A DNA stretch of 60,892 bases from a virus, in the IMG/VR virus record IMGVR_UViG_3300046777_001724, positions 1 to 60,892 of that record. The stretch is one strand, 5' to 3'. The notes beneath the pieces were generated by a model, which was not told where the DNA came from, searched no databases, and saw nothing but the letters and a program-made list of their open reading frames with translations. Within the stretch, counting starts at the first letter, position 1. Every line of letters starts with the position of its first letter. The position numbers were made by a program, and so were the translations under genes. Positions 58,071-60,892 of the stretch are shown piece after piece.

Positions 58071-59669
58071 ATGCTATTCAATTATTTAAAGTTGGGTTAT
58101 CCATCTTTATGGCTTAAGACCAAAGAACCTTATCGATCAGTAGAGTCTGTTCTTAATTATGATTTTAGAACATATTTTACAATTACTCCGGATACAGGTT
58201 TTTCACAGTATATTGATGGTACTTGGAAATCTGTTCTCGTAGATATTCCATTGCCAGAGGGTGGAACTAAATTATCAGTTATCTATGATGTTAGTGTTGC
58301 ATGGCACTGGTTGACAACAAATAAATTTGATAATCCAATTACTTTCATAGTTTCTATTTTGGGTAAGCCTGATCAGATTATTCCAGTCTATGCCCCCATT
58401 GCTTCTTCTCTAAACGCTAAGTACAGAGATGTATTTTGGTCTGATAATATAGATAGTTCTTTAATTCAACTTCTTTTTGTTTCTTCTTTTGATGCTCCAG
58501 AAGAATTTGCCGGCTTGTTTAAGCATGTTGAATTTTCTATACCTGATTCAAAAGAATTATCAACCATTGTTTCTCATATATCTGATTCTTCTGATGGAAG
58601 ATTTGTTCAGGAAGATGAAGTTAAAGATATAGTTCGTGCAGGCATTGGTCTTACTGAGTCTGACTTTATAGATCTTTGTCTTCAATCAATTGTTACTTCT
58701 AATAAAATAGATCATAAGTTTATTTATGATTCTAAGATGAAGCACATCAAGGATTCTGGTATCCTTGAAATTATTAAACCAAATATTACTTTTGATGATA
58801 TTGGTGGTTTGGATAATATCAAAGACCTAATCAAGCGCACTGCTTTTCTTTGGCAGAATAAAGAACAAGCAAAAGAATTTGGTATTACACCAATTCGTAG
58901 AGTTCTGATGGTTGGTATTCCTGGTACTGGCAAGTCAGCAATCTGTCAAGCTACTGCAGCTGAACTTGGTCTTGACCTTGCACGCACTGGTGTAAGTCAA
59001 GTTATGAATTCTTTTATTGGTCAATCAGAGCAGAACATGCGAGCTGTTTTTCAACAGATTAAAATGATGACTCCGCTTTGTGTTTGGATTGACGAATTTG
59101 GTAGAGACATGTCTGGTGGTCAATCTTCTGGACATGTTGATGGTGGCACTACTGATCGTGTCCATGGTGAGTTTCTTACTGGCCTACAAGAGCTTCCTGA
59201 GGACACCTTCCTTATGTGTGCTGCCAATCAGCTTGATCACCTAAAGCCAGAAATGCTACGTGCTGATCGCTTTGATAAGATTGTCTTTGTTGGTATGCCT
59301 TCTTTTGAAGAGCGTATGGATATCTTTAGAATTTACCTTGAGCCAATTAAAACAGATCATAAGTTTAATTACGAAGCACTAGCTCGTGCAACAGAATGTT
59401 TTACTGGTGCAGAAATTTCTTCTCTTATTAAAGAAGTAAAATTCTATGTTGTCAGCTCTGACTTTAGAGCTATAACAACTGAAGACCTTGTTTCTTATGC
59501 TCCAATGATGCGTAATACTATTTGGAACAAACACAGAGACATGGTAAAATCAATGTATCAGTTTGCATTGGAACAATGGGATTGGGCTTCTTCTTCTCAG
59601 CTTGAAGAAGCTAAATTAGTTATTACCGGAAAAGCTGCAGTATCAGAACAAGTTTCATTTAAAATATAG
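58071..59669 (+). CDS. AAA+ ATPase, Cdc48/Ycf46-like
   Basis: 532 aa from ATG 58071 (CGGAGTATTATA upstream; longer frame from 58008 lacks a site). N-terminal region LGYPSLWLKTKEPYRSVESV resembles Ycf46-type ATPases. AAA+ core: FDDIGGLDNIKDLIK, Walker A GIPGTGKS (282-289), Walker B CVWIDEFGR, sensor/SRH CAANQLDHLKPEMLRADRFD with the arginine finger. It probably remodels or unfolds proteins. Its place directly after the ubiquitin-like gene suggests that it handles tagged substrates, by analogy with Cdc48 and proteasomal ATPases; that link is inference. Confidence 0.9.
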   Translation: MLFNYLKLGYPSLWLKTKEPYRSVESVLNYDFRTYFTITPDTGFSQYIDGTWKSVLVDIPLPEGGTKLSVIYDVSVAWHWLTTNKFDNPITFIVSILGKPDQIIPVYAPIASSLNAKYRDVFWSDNIDSSLIQLLFVSSFDAPEEFAGLFKHVEFSIPDSKELSTIVSHISDSSDGRFVQEDEVKDIVRAGIGLTESDFIDLCLQSIVTSNKIDHKFIYDSKMKHIKDSGILEIIKPNITFDDIGGLDNIKDLIKRTAFLWQNKEQAKEFGITPIRRVLMVGIPGTGKSAICQATAAELGLDLARTGVSQVMNSFIGQSEQNMRAVFQQIKMMTPLCVWIDEFGRDMSGGQSSGHVDGGTTDRVHGEFLTGLQELPEDTFLMCAANQLDHLKPEMLRADRFDKIVFVGMPSFEERMDIFRIYLEPIKTDHKFNYEALARATECFTGAEISSLIKEVKFYVVSSDFRAITTEDLVSYAPMMRNTIWNKHRDMVKSMYQFALEQWDWASSSQLEEAKLVITGKAAVSEQVSFKI

Positions 59670-59678
59670 GAGAATGTA

Positions 59679-60311
59679 ATGTCAGAAGAGTTTCCAGACG
59701 TAGAAGATTTCATCGAAGCTTTTACCAATAGTTCAGAACCTAAAGTCACAACTGAAGAAAAACAGTATGATCAAGATCTTTATAAGAAGTGGTTCAGATC
59801 TAAAACACAAAGCGGATTTTTATCTATTAAGCCATGGTATCAAGGTCTTAAATTTAAGATTGATATTGGTAAGACATCTCCAGATGGCAAGCTATTAAGC
59901 AGCACAATGATATTCGTTGATGCAATAGACTTTGCTGCTTATCTTCAGTCTATTTCCAATGGTACTGGAGCAGTGAATTACCCTGCGAATGATAAGTCAG
60001 GCGTACCAACAGCAGAAGGTTTTGTATCTTATGGTGGTGGAATCATAGAATCCAAGCCTGTCTCTAGAATCTTTAAAGCACACTACTGGCAGAACTCAGA
60101 TAATACATTTGATTCATCTGCTTTTGCTTGGAAGTGCGGTCACTTTGCTGCTAGAAAAACAGAGAGTGGAGCTTTCATTCCTGATATGAAGTCACCACTT
60201 TCTGTTGACTCTATTAAAGTAACTAGACAGGATGTACTAAGTATTTCTTATATGCTAAACTTATCATTAGTTTCTCATGTAACAAATAATTCAGATTGGT
60301 ATAATATATGA
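59679..60311 (+). CDS. Unknown protein downstream of AAA+ ATPase
   Basis: 210 aa, mixed; N-terminal 30 residues acidic and disordered, then a strand-rich domain (GLKFKIDIGKTSPDGKLLSS). Could be a client or partner of the AAA+ ATPase. Start behind ATAGGAGAATGTA. ATGA overlap with the next gene. Confidence 0.7.
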   Translation: MSEEFPDVEDFIEAFTNSSEPKVTTEEKQYDQDLYKKWFRSKTQSGFLSIKPWYQGLKFKIDIGKTSPDGKLLSSTMIFVDAIDFAAYLQSISNGTGAVNYPANDKSGVPTAEGFVSYGGGIIESKPVSRIFKAHYWQNSDNTFDSSAFAWKCGHFAARKTESGAFIPDMKSPLSVDSIKVTRQDVLSISYMLNLSLVSHVTNNSDWYNI

Positions 60312-60667
60312 CAGATAAAGAAGTTGACTTTAAAGATATTCTAGAATCTATTTTAGTATCTATCAATGCTCAGACAAATATTAGGTTTTCTGAACTTGAA
60401 GAAAAAATAGAAAAAATAGAACAACAAATAGCAACTCTTACATTAGCATATGGCGAAACAGCAATATTCTTAGAAGCTCTTGTGGGCCAGCTTGCTTTTG
60501 CTTCAGATGATGCTCAAAAAAACTTTCATTCTACTTTATCTGAAAGTAGAAAATCTATGTTAGAGGTAATGCAGAGTGCAGCACAAGGATTCGTGGGTGA
60601 CGATAGTCCAGTCGTTGGAGCAACCCTTAGCGACTTGGCTCAGCAAAAGCTTGCTGAGACAGATTAA
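60308..60667 (+). CDS. Coiled-coil protein, unknown
   Basis: 119 aa. Residues 30-50 form heptads (FSELEEKIEKIEQQIATLTL). The C-terminal part is Ala/Ser/Asp-rich. Coupled by ATGA to the preceding gene. Confidence 0.7.
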   Translation: MTDKEVDFKDILESILVSINAQTNIRFSELEEKIEKIEQQIATLTLAYGETAIFLEALVGQLAFASDDAQKNFHSTLSESRKSMLEVMQSAAQGFVGDDSPVVGATLSDLAQQKLAETD

Positions 60668-60860
60668 TCAGTTTGATTCTGTTTTATTTTTAGATAAAGC
60701 AAACTATCTGTTACTTAACGATTTACAATATTTAAATAAAATCTATCCTATTGTAAAAAGTTACTATCCTACAACTAGATCTTTATTCTTAGTTCAAACA
60801 CATTTCTTAGAATTTATTAAAAATGATGAGATAGAACTATATTCAATTGAGGTAATGTAA
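60651..60860 (+). CDS. Small unknown protein, start uncertain
   Basis: The frame ending at 60860 is open from 60576, but the part before 60651 lies inside the preceding gene. A TTG at 60651 gives 69 aa (LRQINQFDSVLFLDKANYLL). Followed at TAATG by the next start. Confidence 0.5.
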   Translation: MLRQINQFDSVLFLDKANYLLLNDLQYLNKIYPIVKSYYPTTRSLFLVQTHFLEFIKNDEIELYSIEVM

Positions 60861-60892
60861 TGTTTAAATTTAGATTTGATTCTTCTGAAGAA
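60860..60892 (+). CDS. Gene start truncated by the right window edge
   Basis: ATG at 60860 overlapping the previous stop (TAATG); reads MFKFRFDSSEE to the edge. Too short to identify. Confidence 0.45.
   Translation, partial: MFKFRFDSSEE

Overview
The window looks like 61 kb from the middle of a large tailed-phage genome whose host is probably an actinobacterium. A terminase large subunit, a tail-fibre-like protein and other structural genes show that it is a phage. A WhiB-family regulator, an Rpf-like transglycosylase, a DUF732-like secreted protein and DUF4314/DUF4326 proteins point to an actinobacterial host. The base composition is AT-rich overall, which would suit a low-GC freshwater actinobacterium, but that is inference.

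Layout. (1) 1-12186, minus strand: late structural/packaging block with a partial fibre-like gene, terminase, Ala/Gly-rich virion-type proteins, a very large protein with a DnaQ-type (DEDDh) exonuclease domain, small basic proteins, zinc-knuckle proteins and a stand-alone Clp-type AAA+ ATPase. Three places in this block show a frame change, always at the tetranucleotide CGGA. (2) 12187-15054, plus strand: recA and small genes. (3) 15.7-24.7 kb: a run of single-gene cassettes, each bounded by a strong intrinsic terminator followed at once by a conserved TTATGGGTAG element and a small palindrome; several cassettes carry a repeated structured RNA leader, and two or three appear to be purely non-coding. 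(4) 24.8-34.8 kb: genes preceded by a different repeat, AAAAATAGGGG, a likely phage promoter, which also precedes a roughly 650-nt highly structured non-coding RNA at 28960-29610. (5) 31-38 kb: tRNA-Arg, a candidate anti-Shine-Dalgarno small RNA, lysis genes and a second 859-aa protein paralogous to the one at 20.4 kb; both resemble two-barrel RNA polymerases. (6) 38-53 kb: densely packed small genes, an SF2 helicase, a cytidine-deaminase-fold enzyme, a subtilase and singly placed tRNA genes (Leu, Asn, Lys, Met, one odd tRNA-like) that often sit 2 nt upstream of the next start codon, plus two further structured RNAs. (7) 53.2-60.9 kb: an operon encoding a ubiquitin-like conjugation system (E2-like, JAMM peptidase, E1-like, ubiquitin-like protein) followed by a Cdc48/Ycf46-like AAA+ ATPase.

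How the parts may fit together. The cassettes of region 3 look like the early genes; their codons end in G/C far more often than those of regions 1 and 6-7, and the phage tRNAs (Arg-UCU, Leu-UAA, Lys-UUU, Asn-GUU) match the A/T-ending codons of the latter. The two polymerase-like proteins could serve the phage promoters. The ubiquitin-like operon, with its own AAA+ unfoldase-like ATPase, is the clearest self-contained system in the window. All functions are read from motifs by eye; no database search was possible.
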